23,282 nucleotides of DNA from Klebsiella pneumoniae (GTDB taxonomy: Bacteria; Pseudomonadota; Gammaproteobacteria; Ga0077536), in contig CAMCBY010000016.1 of assembly GCA_945873015.1 (NCBI GenBank), forward strand, positions 1 to 23,282, written 5' to 3'. A program made the translations under genes and the position numbers. Shown here in pieces: positions 23,210 through 23,282 of the stretch. The notes beneath the pieces are model-generated. The model was given only the letters and a program-made list of their open reading frames with translations. It searched no databases and was not told the origin of the DNA. Numbering within the stretch: the first letter of the stretch is position 1; each line of letters starts with the position of its first letter.

Positions 23210-23282
23210 CGCGCTTGTTCCCTCGCAGCAAAGCGTTGTGCGGCATGAAGGTCGCACCCTGGTCACATGAATACAAGTGCGC

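Noticed and set aside
21734..23248. 504-codon open frame on the plus strand opposite the flavoprotein
   Set aside because: The minus strand has two dinucleotide-binding motifs and a good ribosome-binding site, whereas the plus frame is His/Gln/Arg-rich without recognisable motifs.
1..23282. CRISPR arrays, phage genes, toxin-antitoxin or defence cassettes, tRNA or rRNA genes
   Set aside because: I saw no regularly spaced direct repeats, integrase or transposase genes, toxin-antitoxin-like pairs or tRNA-like cloverleaf sequences. Nearly the whole window is explained by core genes.

Overview
The window is GC-rich, gene-dense bacterial chromosome. Every gene recognised is housekeeping or core metabolism. 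The linkages (lptA-lptB-rpoN-hpf-rapZ-HPr-EI; DUF2782-thrB beside polA; hisAFIE-tatABC; trpG-trpD-trpC) point to a gammaproteobacterium outside the enterics, probably a purple-sulfur or Xanthomonas-like relative. No 16S or other decisive marker is present, so the lineage is an inference.

Layout: 1-6065 (+) carries the end of lptA, then lptB, rpoN (sigma-54), hpf, rapZ, HPr and PTS enzyme I. The usual ptsN (EIIA-Ntr) is missing from the hpf-rapZ interval, and there is no hprK or mannose-type EIIA. A non-coding gap (6066-6355) with a perfect 22-bp palindrome precedes an OmpA-like lipoprotein gene, which ends at a strong, probably bidirectional, hairpin terminator. On the minus strand follow thrB (choline-kinase-like homoserine kinase) and a DUF2782 gene, divergent from polA. 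Then come hisA-hisF-hisI-hisE and tatA-tatB-tatC in one direction (11526-15332). Convergent to them are a DUF2905 membrane protein and rpiA (minus). Divergent from rpiA is ilvA, tightly followed by a class II aldolase and a VOC-fold protein. The last block is minus strand: trpG-trpD-trpC, and upstream of it an isolated FAD/NAD(P) monooxygenase-like gene reaching the window end.

How the genes work together: LptA/LptB export lipopolysaccharide. RpoN, HPF, RapZ and the HPr/EI phosphorelay form the classic nitrogen, ribosome-hibernation and cell-envelope regulatory cluster. HisA/F/I/E catalyse central steps of histidine synthesis, TrpG/D/C part of tryptophan synthesis, and IlvA and ThrB the threonine-to-isoleucine branch. 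TatABC exports folded proteins.

The most distinctive non-coding object is a compact nested inverted-repeat element (18847-19033) between the convergent VOC and trpC genes. Its 26-bp ends contain the stop codons of both genes. I found no convincing undescribed multi-gene system. The useful oddities are that element, the stripped-down PTS cluster, the 6.1-kb palindrome, and the uncharacterised aldolase/VOC and monooxygenase genes.
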